This document shows positions 43,047 through 51,700 of a stretch of 61,806 nucleotides of DNA, piece by piece. The notes beneath the pieces were generated by a model. The model was given only the letters and a program-made list of their open reading frames with translations, was not told the DNA's origin and ran no database searches. Numbering within the stretch: the first letter of the stretch is position 1; every line of letters begins with the position of its first letter. The stretch comes from Bacillota bacterium (GTDB taxonomy: Bacteria; Bacillota; Clostridia; Peptostreptococcales; Anaerovoracaceae). A program made the translations under genes and the position numbers. The stretch covers positions 1 to 61,806 of the forward strand of contig JAAWDM010000026.1 in assembly GCA_022793795.1 (NCBI GenBank), written 5' to 3'.

Positions 43047-43886
43047 CTACATCAGGTAGGCTCCCATAATTTTTAGGTTATATTTCAGGTCAATCAGCTT
43101 GGCCGCTTCCATGATGGTGTCAAAATCGCCGGTATAGGCGTCGATTTCCATATAAAAATGGTAAGTTCCCATAATCTTCTTCGTCGGCCTAGACATAATG
43201 GCCACCAGGTTGATACGCCGCTCATTAAAGGTCCGCAAAATATCAAACAACATTCCCGGCCTGTCCACCAGCGGCGATACGAAGATAGGAATTTTCATGT
43301 TTCCCTCTCTGGCCGGCCGCACCAGCCGCGGACTTCCATCTTTATCATCAGCTTTCACTACGATAAAGCGGGTGTAATTACCATCCATGTCCGTCACATT
43401 CTTCTCAAAATATGTAAAATCAGAGGTATCCACATAAATCGGCACGATGGCTCCCTCGCCGTCCACACCAACTCTAGCCTTATGGTAAGACTCCATGTTG
43501 CTCTCTGTAATGGAGATTTCCACCCCATGAAGACTGTTAATAAAATTTCTGCACTGGCCGCTGGCCTTAAACTGCACGTGAAGTTTTCTAAGTTCCGACA
43601 GGTCGGACACATTGGCCACAAGGGCAAACTGCACTGGTATGATAATCTCATCAACCACGCTCACATCCATCTCCAGCATCAAATCCAGAGTCCGCTGCAC
43701 ATAGCCATCCAGGGTGTTTTCAATGGGAATCACACCATAGCGGCACTCCTGGCCGATGGCATGAAAAGCCTCCTCAATGGTAGGATGATAGACCGGCTCC
43801 ATGGGCAAATCGTACACATCCATATATTTTTTTACCGCCACATCGCTGAACGTTCCCTCCGGCCCCAGCACTGCAATCTTTTCCAT
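43047..43886 (-). CDS. pheA: Prephenate dehydratase
   Basis: A monofunctional 279-residue enzyme making phenylpyruvate from prephenate. The catalytic domain (1-185) has LGPEGTFSDVA (7-17), GVIPIENTLDGYVQRTLDLM (about 56-75) and the active-site TRF in NYTRFIVV (about 170). The ACT domain (about 200-279) with PGMLFDILRTF and RRINLVAIMSRP (family consensus N/ESRP) should bind phenylalanine for feedback inhibition. It is the last gene of the long operon and has AGGAG before its ATG. Confidence 0.95.
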   Translation of the reverse strand: MEKIAVLGPEGTFSDVAVKKYMDVYDLPMEPVYHPTIEEAFHAIGQECRYGVIPIENTLDGYVQRTLDLMLEMDVSVVDEIIIPVQFALVANVSDLSELRKLHVQFKASGQCRNFINSLHGVEISITESNMESYHKARVGVDGEGAIVPIYVDTSDFTYFEKNVTDMDGNYTRFIVVKADDKDGSPRLVRPAREGNMKIPIFVSPLVDRPGMLFDILRTFNERRINLVAIMSRPTKKIMGTYHFYMEIDAYTGDFDTIMEAAKLIDLKYNLKIMGAYLM

Positions 43887-43903
43887 AATATGTATCTCCT
43901 ATG

Positions 43904-44125
43904 CTATCTTTTTCTCTGCTTCCTGGACGGGGAAAAGTCAAAATTCCAATCTATCTTTTTGCCGGACAATTTCAACCCACCCAGCAAAAATAAGGCTCCT
44001 GCCAGCATCAACAAAATATGTAACGGCGTCGGTACCTTTATCACATAACGGTGAATCATCAGCGGAACCAGAAACAGCAGTATGCCAAAGACATAGCAAA
44101 GCCGTATTTTATCTTTCTTTTCCAT
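43904..44125 (-). CDS. Small two-helix membrane protein
   Basis: A 73-residue protein with two membrane helices (about 7-26 and 33-52) and a basic tail (SPSRKQRKR). No family recognised. It lies 17 bases before pheA and 20 bases after the aminotransferase gene, in the same direction, so it is probably translated from the operon message. The charge pattern places the tail inside the cell. Confidence 0.55.
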   Translation of the reverse strand: MEKKDKIRLCYVFGILLFLVPLMIHRYVIKVPTPLHILLMLAGALFLLGGLKLSGKKIDWNFDFSPSRKQRKR

Positions 44126-44145
44126 CTCTACCTCTCATTTTCAGG

Positions 44146-45210
44146 CTATGCCAGCAAATACAAGTCGTCCAGTCCCAGCAGATCCATCAACGCCCAGATG
44201 GTGTCGTTGACATCCCTTCTGGTGTTAAAATAACCAAAGCTGAATCTGCACAGTCCCTCCGCCTCGATTCTCAGCGCCTGATGCATCCTAGCGGCGCCGT
44301 GGAATCCATCTTTGACCACAATGCCATACTTCTTGGCCATATGTTCCTTCACCTGGGTCGATGTAAAACCCTCTACCGCAATGGAAACCGTCGGAATCCT
44401 GCTTCCTGTACCAAAATCTCCATAGACCTTTACTGCATCCATGGAAGACACCGATTCAAAGAACCGCTTGGCCAAGCGATGTGGAAAAATAGAAATCCCG
44501 TAAATGCCTTTTTCCTTAATAAATGCCAGCGCTGCACAAAGCTGTCCCAGTTTTTCCTCCGAAGGCTCAATCTCCGTCAGTCTTCCCAGAAGTCCGGCCG
44601 CCTCAAGTCCTGCTTCCCATTCTGGGCGCAATCCTTCCTTCAAGCACAAGCCGCCCACTCCATAAGGCCCCATTATCTTCTTATGAGCCGTAAAGCAATA
44701 TACATCCGCTCCCAGGCTTTCCACGTTGACACTGGTGGCGCCCACGGCCTGGCAACCGTCGGCAATGAGCAGCAGTTTGTGCCGACGGGCCAGGCCGCCC
44801 ACCTGTTCCAGGTCGGCGATGTTGCCGGTCACGGCACATCCGTGGGCGCAGACGATGGCCCGGGTGTTTTCTTGAATTAGAGGCTCTATCTCCTCATAAC
44901 GCAAGCCGCCATAAGGGTTCACTCCAATGCAGGAAACCTGGACTCCCGCTTTTTCCAGTTCCTCCAAAACTGCCCAGGTGGTATCATGCTCCCAGGCAGT
45001 GGCGATAACATGGTCGCCTTTTTTAATAAATCCACGGAGCGCAAGTTCCATAGCCTGGGCGCCGCCTTGGGTCAACATCACGTTTTCCCGCGATTTTACG
45101 CCCAAGAACTGGGCGACCATGGCCTTGGCCATGTCTGCAGAAGCTGGCGGCGCTGTTTTTACGCCTTCCGGTTTGATGACCGTAGTAGCCGCATTATTTA
45201 AATAAATCAT
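44146..45210 (-). CDS. Class V aminotransferase / cysteine desulfurase-like PLP enzyme
   Basis: A 354-residue PLP enzyme of the IscS/SufS-related group. The N-terminus is YLNNAATTVIKPEGV; the PLP lysine is in CFTAHKKIMGPYGVGGL near 195; DGCQAVGATSVNVESL near 172 has the Asp that binds the pyridine nitrogen. About 30-40 residues normally found between the N-terminal strand and the GGAQAMEL helix are missing. The catalytic Cys loop of true desulfurases is not evident (region reads GTGSRIPTVS). It resembles the 'EGC2977-type' relatives of unknown substrate. AGGAGGG precedes the ATG. Confidence 0.8.
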   Translation of the reverse strand: MIYLNNAATTVIKPEGVKTAPPASADMAKAMVAQFLGVKSRENVMLTQGGAQAMELALRGFIKKGDHVIATAWEHDTTWAVLEELEKAGVQVSCIGVNPYGGLRYEEIEPLIQENTRAIVCAHGCAVTGNIADLEQVGGLARRHKLLLIADGCQAVGATSVNVESLGADVYCFTAHKKIMGPYGVGGLCLKEGLRPEWEAGLEAAGLLGRLTEIEPSEEKLGQLCAALAFIKEKGIYGISIFPHRLAKRFFESVSSMDAVKVYGDFGTGSRIPTVSIAVEGFTSTQVKEHMAKKYGIVVKDGFHGAARMHQALRIEAEGLCRFSFGYFNTRRDVNDTIWALMDLLGLDDLYLLA

Positions 45211-45247
45211 AGACCCTCCTGTCTTTTTTCAGATACACACATACCGC

Positions 45248-45781
45248 TTAAATCAGCTTTACATGAACGCTTTCCATCACCTTTAGAGCCGCTTCCTGTA
45301 AGGCCGGGTCGTTGCTGGCTATGCAGGCAGTGTCCACAATCTGCAATACGTCGGGCATGGCTGCCTTGACTAAAGCCACGTTGGAAATGACACAGATATT
45401 GGTCACCACCCCTACAAACTCCACGCTTTCGTACTCTGCTCCTCTATTTCTCAGATAGTCGGCCAGTTCCAGAGAGCCAAAAGTCGGTTTGCTGAACACC
45501 AGATCCTCTGGCGCCTTCAAATCCGCCACAGCTCCATAGAGTTGCCAGCCATCCTCTCCGTCTATACAATGAGGCACCGGCAAATTCTTGCCCTCTATGG
45601 TATCCAGATAGTGGCGGTCATGGGTATCCATGGTAAAGATAATCTGACCTTCATCGCCCATGGCTCTGTACTTCTCAATTTTTTCACAGATTGGCTTTTC
45701 CAACTGGACAGCTTCCGGAAATCCCAAAGACCCGTTTACAAAATCATTTTGATAATCCACAACAATTAAAAGTTTTTTCAT
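45248..45781 (-). CDS. Isochorismatase-fold hydrolase, nicotinamidase-like
   Basis: A 177-residue cysteine hydrolase. VVDYQNDFVNGSL (6-18) holds the catalytic Asp; FTMDTHDRHY near 48 has a DxHxxH arrangement like the metal site of PncA nicotinamidases; Lys in FSKPTFGSLEL near 93 and the nucleophile Cys in GVVTNICVISNV near 130 complete the triad. Nicotinamidases turn nicotinamide into nicotinate for NAD salvage. The reading frame runs up to 45847 but AAAGGAG before the ATG at 45781 fits the family start. In the same operon are NAD-linked dehydrogenases and a protein with an NMN-adenylyltransferase-like domain. Confidence 0.78.
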   Translation of the reverse strand: MKKLLIVVDYQNDFVNGSLGFPEAVQLEKPICEKIEKYRAMGDEGQIIFTMDTHDRHYLDTIEGKNLPVPHCIDGEDGWQLYGAVADLKAPEDLVFSKPTFGSLELADYLRNRGAEYESVEFVGVVTNICVISNVALVKAAMPDVLQIVDTACIASNDPALQEAALKVMESVHVKLI

Positions 45782-45809
45782 GTTTTCTCCTTTTCTGCTT
45801 TTATTTCTT

Positions 45810-46187
45810 TTATGCCATCGGCGTTCCCACCTCGATGAGATTCCCATCCAAATCGTAGAAGCGAATCACGCGCTGTCCCCAGCTGTGGGTCATAAGCCTG
45901 TTTACATACTCGATTTCTATCCCATGGGTTTTTCCATAGGCTTTTAGCTTCCGGTCAAAGGCCTCGATATCCCTCTCCTCAAAGTACAGCTCACAGGTGT
46001 TCCCTCTTGGAATCATCTCCCTGCCGAGAAAGTTTTCCCATATCTTCCTGTCCTGCAAGACCAGCCCCTCGGTGAGAATCACATTTCCATCGTTATCCAA
46101 AACCACCTGAAGACCAAACAGTTCTCTATAAAATGCAATGGATTTTTCCATATCGCTGACCACAATCAGCACATTTTTCAGTCTCAC
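45810..46187 (-). CDS. VOC-family (glyoxalase/bleomycin-resistance fold) protein
   Basis: A 125-residue protein with two betaalphabetabetabeta modules: LIVVSDMEKSIAFYRELFGL at about residues 6-25 and FYDLDGNLIEVGTPM at the end are typical. Metal ligands could be the Glu residues near ELYFEE and NLIEVG. The family includes lyases, dioxygenases and antibiotic-binding proteins; no substrate can be assigned. The start is a GTG at 46187 that overlaps the previous stop in a GTGA arrangement, with GAAAGGATGGG upstream, which indicates translational coupling. Confidence 0.8.
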   Translation of the reverse strand: MRLKNVLIVVSDMEKSIAFYRELFGLQVVLDNDGNVILTEGLVLQDRKIWENFLGREMIPRGNTCELYFEERDIEAFDRKLKAYGKTHGIEIEYVNRLMTHSWGQRVIRFYDLDGNLIEVGTPMA

Positions 46188-46645
46188 TGCTTCCCATCCT
46201 TTCTCCCAAAGAGGACGAACAGATAAGGCAGGGCCCACACCACCACTGCGCTGACCCACTCATTCACATTGAGCTGATACAAAGCCTGCACCACGAAACT
46301 ATCCCATTCGGAAAACTCGCTCCAATAAACTGCAAACATACCCTGGGTCTGATAGGCGATAAGCCCTAACACCACATTGAGGCCCACCATAACCGAAGAC
46401 GACAGAAATACCTCTTTTCGGTACATTCTGCGAAAGAACAGCAGGCCGCCCACAATAATCACAGCGCAAAAGAGAACAGCGTCCATGATGAGCCATTTAG
46501 TATTGTCTGGCGTAATGGTGCCGTCGGGAAGGGTTACCAGGGCAAATCTTCCCAGAAAATGAACCTTTAATTTAAAGCAGAGCCAGCCGGCAGCCACGCA
46601 ATACAGGGGAACCTTCCACCATACCATTTTTAGTTTTGTACCCAT
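46184..46645 (-). CDS. Four-helix membrane protein, unknown
   Basis: A 153-residue protein with about four membrane helices (about 8-25, 50-70, 85-102 and 125-145). I do not recognise the family. The ATG at 46645 lies one base after the flavodoxin-domain gene stop and has GGGAGAGG six bases upstream, although the frame is open further. It is placed between two genes with overlapping or abutting ends, so it is translated from the operon. Confidence 0.6.
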   Translation of the reverse strand: MGTKLKMVWWKVPLYCVAAGWLCFKLKVHFLGRFALVTLPDGTITPDNTKWLIMDAVLFCAVIIVGGLLFFRRMYRKEVFLSSSVMVGLNVVLGLIAYQTQGMFAVYWSEFSEWDSFVVQALYQLNVNEWVSAVVVWALPYLFVLFGRKDGKQ

Positions 46646-46646
46646 C

Positions 46647-47723
46647 TCACCTCTCCCTTCCTTCTCCATGGAGAATATTTTGGGCCAGAGCCCTGGCCCG
46701 TTCCTCGATGTCGGGAATTTGCAGAACGCTGCCAGGGTCGTTGCCTGTTTCCACCAGAGCAAAATGTCCTGGCAAAATAAAGTTTTTATTCATATTCATA
46801 GCGCCGATAATCTGCTGGGCCACGATATCGCCGCCGCTGTAGCCTGATACCACAATGGCATAAACCCGTTTCCCACTGAAATCATTGGTGCGAAACACTG
46901 CAGTCAGACGATTGATGAAGGCCATAATATTGGCGCTGACCGAATCATTATAATTGGGGCAGATGAGTACGATAACATCGCTCTTTACGATGGCCGGATA
47001 TACCTTTTCCACCATAACGCCCCCATAAAAGCAGCTGGAATTTTCTCCAAAGTGAAGGCAGGTCTCATACTTACAACCCCGACAGTCCCAAACCTGACCG
47101 TTTCTGATGGAAACCTCCTCAATGTCGGCGGTGCCGGCAAGATGCTCTCTGACCATGGACCAGAGCATCAAGCTGTTGGAAGTTTTTCGACTGCTGGCAT
47201 GAACTGCCAAAACCGTAGGGTGTCTATCCGTCAGCATTTCAAAACCAACCAGTTTTTGAAACAGCCCTGCCACACTGTTTCCATAGGCTGCTCTATTGGT
47301 AATGTGAGCAGCTTTGGCCTGTACATCAAAATTTTGCAAAGAGCCGGTGGCTTCTACCAGCGCCTTACCTGGCAGCGTGCAACCCGCCATGGTCATGGCA
47401 AAGGCCAGCCTCCGCCCTGCGTCTTTAGTAAACCAATCACCAGCGCCATCCACCAGGATACCTCCCACAGCTCCCTCAAGACAATCCCGATGGAGATGCA
47501 GATAGGTAAGTACCTCCATTAGCTCCATATTGACACCGGATTCCGTCAGGCCAACGGCAAACAGCAGCCGGCTTCTCTGAAATGTTCTCTGCTCCGCCAT
47601 GGCTGCAAAGGCCGCCCCATGCTCTACCACATGGATACCGTTCCATGTACCTAAGGCCGTCTCCAAAACCTGTTCCAGCCGCTGCCTTCCTTCGGTCAAC
47701 TTCACCACATAAAAATCCATCAA
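46647..47723 (-). CDS. Flavodoxin-fold NAD(P)H:FMN reductase-like protein with N-terminal extension
   Basis: A 358-residue protein. The C-terminal part (about 170-358) is a flavodoxin-like fold of the NADPH-dependent FMN reductase group: VLAVHASSRKTSNS (FMN phosphate loop), WDCRGCKYETCLHFGENSSC, and SGYSGGDIVAQQ. The four cysteines in the middle loop resemble iron-sulfur flavoproteins, though the exact CxxCxxC-x-C spacing differs (CxxCxxxxC...C). The first 165 residues form an alpha/beta domain I cannot place. It precedes the membrane gene by one base and follows the dehydrogenase by 37. Confidence 0.72.
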   Translation of the reverse strand: MMDFYVVKLTEGRQRLEQVLETALGTWNGIHVVEHGAAFAAMAEQRTFQRSRLLFAVGLTESGVNMELMEVLTYLHLHRDCLEGAVGGILVDGAGDWFTKDAGRRLAFAMTMAGCTLPGKALVEATGSLQNFDVQAKAAHITNRAAYGNSVAGLFQKLVGFEMLTDRHPTVLAVHASSRKTSNSLMLWSMVREHLAGTADIEEVSIRNGQVWDCRGCKYETCLHFGENSSCFYGGVMVEKVYPAIVKSDVIVLICPNYNDSVSANIMAFINRLTAVFRTNDFSGKRVYAIVVSGYSGGDIVAQQIIGAMNMNKNFILPGHFALVETGNDPGSVLQIPDIEERARALAQNILHGEGRER

Positions 47724-47760
47724 CTTTAGTTCACCCTCTTACCCCAATTTGGCATAGCAA

Positions 47761-48768
47761 TTAAACAATTTGGCATAAATTCTTATAGGCCTTCTCAATT
47801 CGTGTATACAAGGCCTGAGGCAGCGGCAAGTCCTCCAACCGGATTTGCGCCCCCCTGCCGTCGCTGCAAATTCGATTCTGCACCCCCAGAAATGCCCCTT
47901 CTCTTCCCTTTCCCAGGTAGACCGAACTGTAATGCCACTGGCCAGAAAGGGTCAAAAGAAGAGACATGGCTCCCGAAGAAAAGGCTGGCGCCAAGTAGGG
48001 CTTAAAACCCAGCTCCCGCACTCTTAAATTGGCTTCCACTGTCAATCGGGTCAGTTCCCGCGAGATGGTATCATCATAATGTTCTATACTGTTGGCGATG
48101 ACCAAATCGCCGCCATGAGGGCCAAAAGCCCTACCCTCTGTCAAATAGGAAGCCATGTCAGGATTTTGGGCTGCATAGTATTCAGCCCGCTTGTTCATCA
48201 CCCCCAGGCCGTATCCCCGCACCTGACCAGCTTTGAGGCCAGAAGCCAAAAGGGCCTCTTTGCACAGAGGGTCCACCGGATCGGAAACCACAGCGAAGAT
48301 GCCCTGAAAGCCAGCTTCTCCGGCCAGCTTGCCGTAATGGACCGCAATCTGACGATTGGCTTCAAACTGCATCATCCGCACATCGCCCTTAGCGCCGATT
48401 TTCGGCACCGCCTTACTGGCGCAAAATATGAACATATCACATTGAAATAATTCAGATTCCTTCAAACAGACCACACGTGGCAACCGCCGCGACTCCTGGC
48501 CCATAGCGGTTAGCGGCCAGCCGATTTGATTCATCTCCATCTCGTACCGAGCCATGACAGCCTGATTCATATCGTAAATACCGATGGTTTCAATCAGGCC
48601 TGCACCCAAAGTCTTCAAGCCCAGAAGCAGAGTGGCGCCCACATCGCCTAATGCCAATATATGAACTCGGTTGTTCCTGCCCTTCAGAGGATCGGGAAGT
48701 TCCAGCCTTTCACGCTCCGGCGCCAGGTCAAATATACTGCGTCTTTTCATATCACTCAAATCACTCAA
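47761..48768 (-). CDS. Divergent lactate/malate dehydrogenase-like protein
   Basis: A 335-residue protein with a Rossmann N-terminus (VHILALGDVGATLLLGLKTLG: GxGxxG-like but LALGDVGA) and the LDH/MDH-type later part, including VVSDPVDPLCKEAL and the catalytic His in AFGPHGGDLVIANS near 220, and ELGFKPYLAPAFSSGAM. The catalytic loop Arg and substrate residues are hard to place, so it may use another 2-hydroxy acid or be a non-catalytic NAD binder. Its ATG overlaps the stop of the giant fusion gene in ATGA, so the two are translationally coupled. That coupling is the main clue to its function. Confidence 0.68.
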   Translation of the reverse strand: MSDLSDMKRRSIFDLAPERERLELPDPLKGRNNRVHILALGDVGATLLLGLKTLGAGLIETIGIYDMNQAVMARYEMEMNQIGWPLTAMGQESRRLPRVVCLKESELFQCDMFIFCASKAVPKIGAKGDVRMMQFEANRQIAVHYGKLAGEAGFQGIFAVVSDPVDPLCKEALLASGLKAGQVRGYGLGVMNKRAEYYAAQNPDMASYLTEGRAFGPHGGDLVIANSIEHYDDTISRELTRLTVEANLRVRELGFKPYLAPAFSSGAMSLLLTLSGQWHYSSVYLGKGREGAFLGVQNRICSDGRGAQIRLEDLPLPQALYTRIEKAYKNLCQIV

Positions 48769-51700
48769 AACATTTTCCTCATTCGTACAAGCCGCTCGAT
48801 GTCCTTTTCCACATAAGCGGAAGCAGCTATATTCTCATCATATATCACATGACCGCCCACATCTGGTCGCTTGGGTGCGGTAATTACTTCGCCCAAACGC
48901 TTTAAGGTCAGCTTTCGTTCAAACTCGTTTTGATATTCTTCTTCCAAAGTCTTTAAAATATCCCTGGCGTTTTCCAGACAGGTCATGGAGTAGTCGTATA
49001 AATCTCTGCCGGACACGCTTCCAAAGAAAGTCGGCACCGTAAACGGCAATATCAAATTCAGGGATGGAATCATACTATGACCAGAAACCGCCTCCTCCTT
49101 ATCCTTAAGGCTGTCACCGCCTAAATATGGATACACCGCCGTCTCATCGATCCAGCATTTCAAATTGGGCAGGAAATAGGCGCTATCCACCCGCCGCTGT
49201 TTCATGGTCATTAGGTCACGGCCTCGTCCTGTCTGCACACCTACTACCGTATCCACCACTTCCACCTGATTCTCTTTCAAAATCGGGTCCAGTTCCTTCA
49301 TCCGATATCCCTTATGGAGCAAATCATCCACTAAAATTACCGGCCGATTAAAAGACTTAATGGTCTTGACCTGGTTATGAAGGGAAGCATGGAAGCTGCA
49401 CTCCTCTATGGTAAACCCTGTAACCTCTCTATCAAAATACTTTTCTGTGTGAAGGGCTTTGGTCACTGTGTTAGGCACTACAACCTCCTCCAGCACCTTG
49501 CCAAAAGGCACTGCCATACACGGTCCATAGACCTTCTGGCTGTCTGGCACTACGGAAACCTGATTGAGTTTGGCAATCAGGTTTATCATCTTATGATGCA
49601 TAATACCTGCATTATAAGACAAAATCAGTTCTCCTGGGTACATTTCGGTCAGCTTGTGCAAAAGGCGATTATGCGCTTCCTCCACTGCTCTTAAAACCCT
49701 GGGGTTCTTGTTAAGCGGGTTTTTAATGATGGTCTCCACATTTTTAAAGACAATAACCGGCGACTTCATATTCACCGCATAAATGGGTTTCACACCCTTT
49801 GGGGCAATATTGGTAAATCCCTGTTTTTCCAGTACCTCAACCACCCGATTGGAAAGCCCTGCTGGATCCCATGGATGATAAACCACGTAAGTATAGTCTC
49901 TGGCTAAAAGTTCAGAAAGTACCTCTGTAAGAATGGTCTGCCCCAGATTGGTGATGGAACTCTTTTTGCTGAAAAAGATCCCTCCAATGACAGCAATCGC
50001 CCCTGCAGCCTGACTCCTGATATAAGCTGCAATATCCTGGTCCTTAAACTCCTCCAAAAGACCTTTGCTGTTTTGCCGGTTGACTGCTGCCAGAGCCACA
50101 ACCCCGTCCTCTTTCATGCCGTCGCGGATCCGTACCGTCCAAACATCCTCTCTGTCCAAATATTCTTTTAGACTGGCAAAATCATACCCTCGCCCAGTCA
50201 GTTCCTCCTCCATATCGGAAAGAGCCGACCCATCCCGCCTCTCATAGGCTTCCAGTCGAATATCTCTGGCCTGTATCACATGTTTATAAGCAGGTTCCCG
50301 TAGATATAAGCTATTTTCAAAGATATAGTTTTGGGCCACTGGGTCAATCAAGTTGGATATGTCCCGATTCAGGTCGATATTTTCCCTAATTCTGGTGGAA
50401 CTGATATCCTCATAATACTCCTCCAGATGAAGGTTGATAATCTTTCCGGAAATCGGATGCCGCTTTCTATCCAGTGAAACCAATGCTTGTTTGTTTTCAT
50501 TGGAAGAGCGCTTGAAGATGATATGATTGATGGTATGGATAGAATGAGGCGCAGGCTCCGCCCGATAGCAGGATGCGTTTTCAATCACATCACTGCCCGC
50601 CACAAAATACAACTCCTTATCCTGAAACAGATTTTCCAGCTTTTCTAAATCCTTAGGGTTTGCAATGTTAACCGGAATATCGTCAGGGAAAATATAAATG
50701 TCCTCTTCATCCGCCACCGACATATTCATAATATTTCTTCTGTGCTGCCGTGGCTGGGTCTTTTTCGACCAGCTAAATTCATCCAGAGCCAAATAGACTT
50801 CATATCCCATATTTCTGATTTCCACAGCGATAGCCTTATGGCTCAAACTGAACGGGTCAAAGGTTCCTGGAAAGAAGGCGATTCTATCCCGTTCTGGCAT
50901 ATCAAAAGGCCCTACCTCTACCTCATACTGGCAAATAAATCGGTAAAGCTGGTTGAGTACCGCTGCATTGTTAAAGAAGTCTAGTTCCCTTTCCTGTCTG
51001 TTTTCATACAAGGTTAACAGTTTCTTTCCAAAATGGCAGAAAATCTCATACTTCTCTTCCAGGGATAGATGGCTTGAGCCAAAGATATGAGTACCGCATA
51101 CCCACAGAGCCTCTTGGCTGATGATGTTATTATAATTGGCATAGCCGCGGGCCAAAAGTCCCACCAGCTTAAACCGCCGCCCAGCGGATGCTTCTATTGT
51201 CTCTACATCTCCGAAATTTTCACGATAGATTCGGTAGTGTTCCAACATGACGCCAAAAGTATGAAGAACTGCAGCTGCCACCTGACCGCTGGTTCCCTTT
51301 AAGAATTCTTCCATATCCCCGATCATCTCATCCAATTCCTGAGGCGGCAGATGTAGCATGATAACACCCAAATAGTCAGGAATATATTTAGAAAACTGAT
51401 AGTCTCCAATTTCCAGTCCCTTGCTCAATTCCACTGCAATTTCGTTTCTCTGCTCCAGAGGCATCCTGCCGATGATGGATACCAGTCCCTCTCCTGCCGC
51501 TCTTCTTACGGTTACGGTTTCGCTGACCTTCAGCAGATTTCCCAGATGGGTGGCCACATGAAGTTCCTGACCCTCTCCTGGATTTTCCTTTAAATAACGG
51601 AGCATCAGATAGATATTAGAAACTTTCATGGTCCACGGAGTTCTGGCCTTTAAATTGTCCAGATACATTTCTGAAAGGGCTTCGTGATTCAACACCTGAT

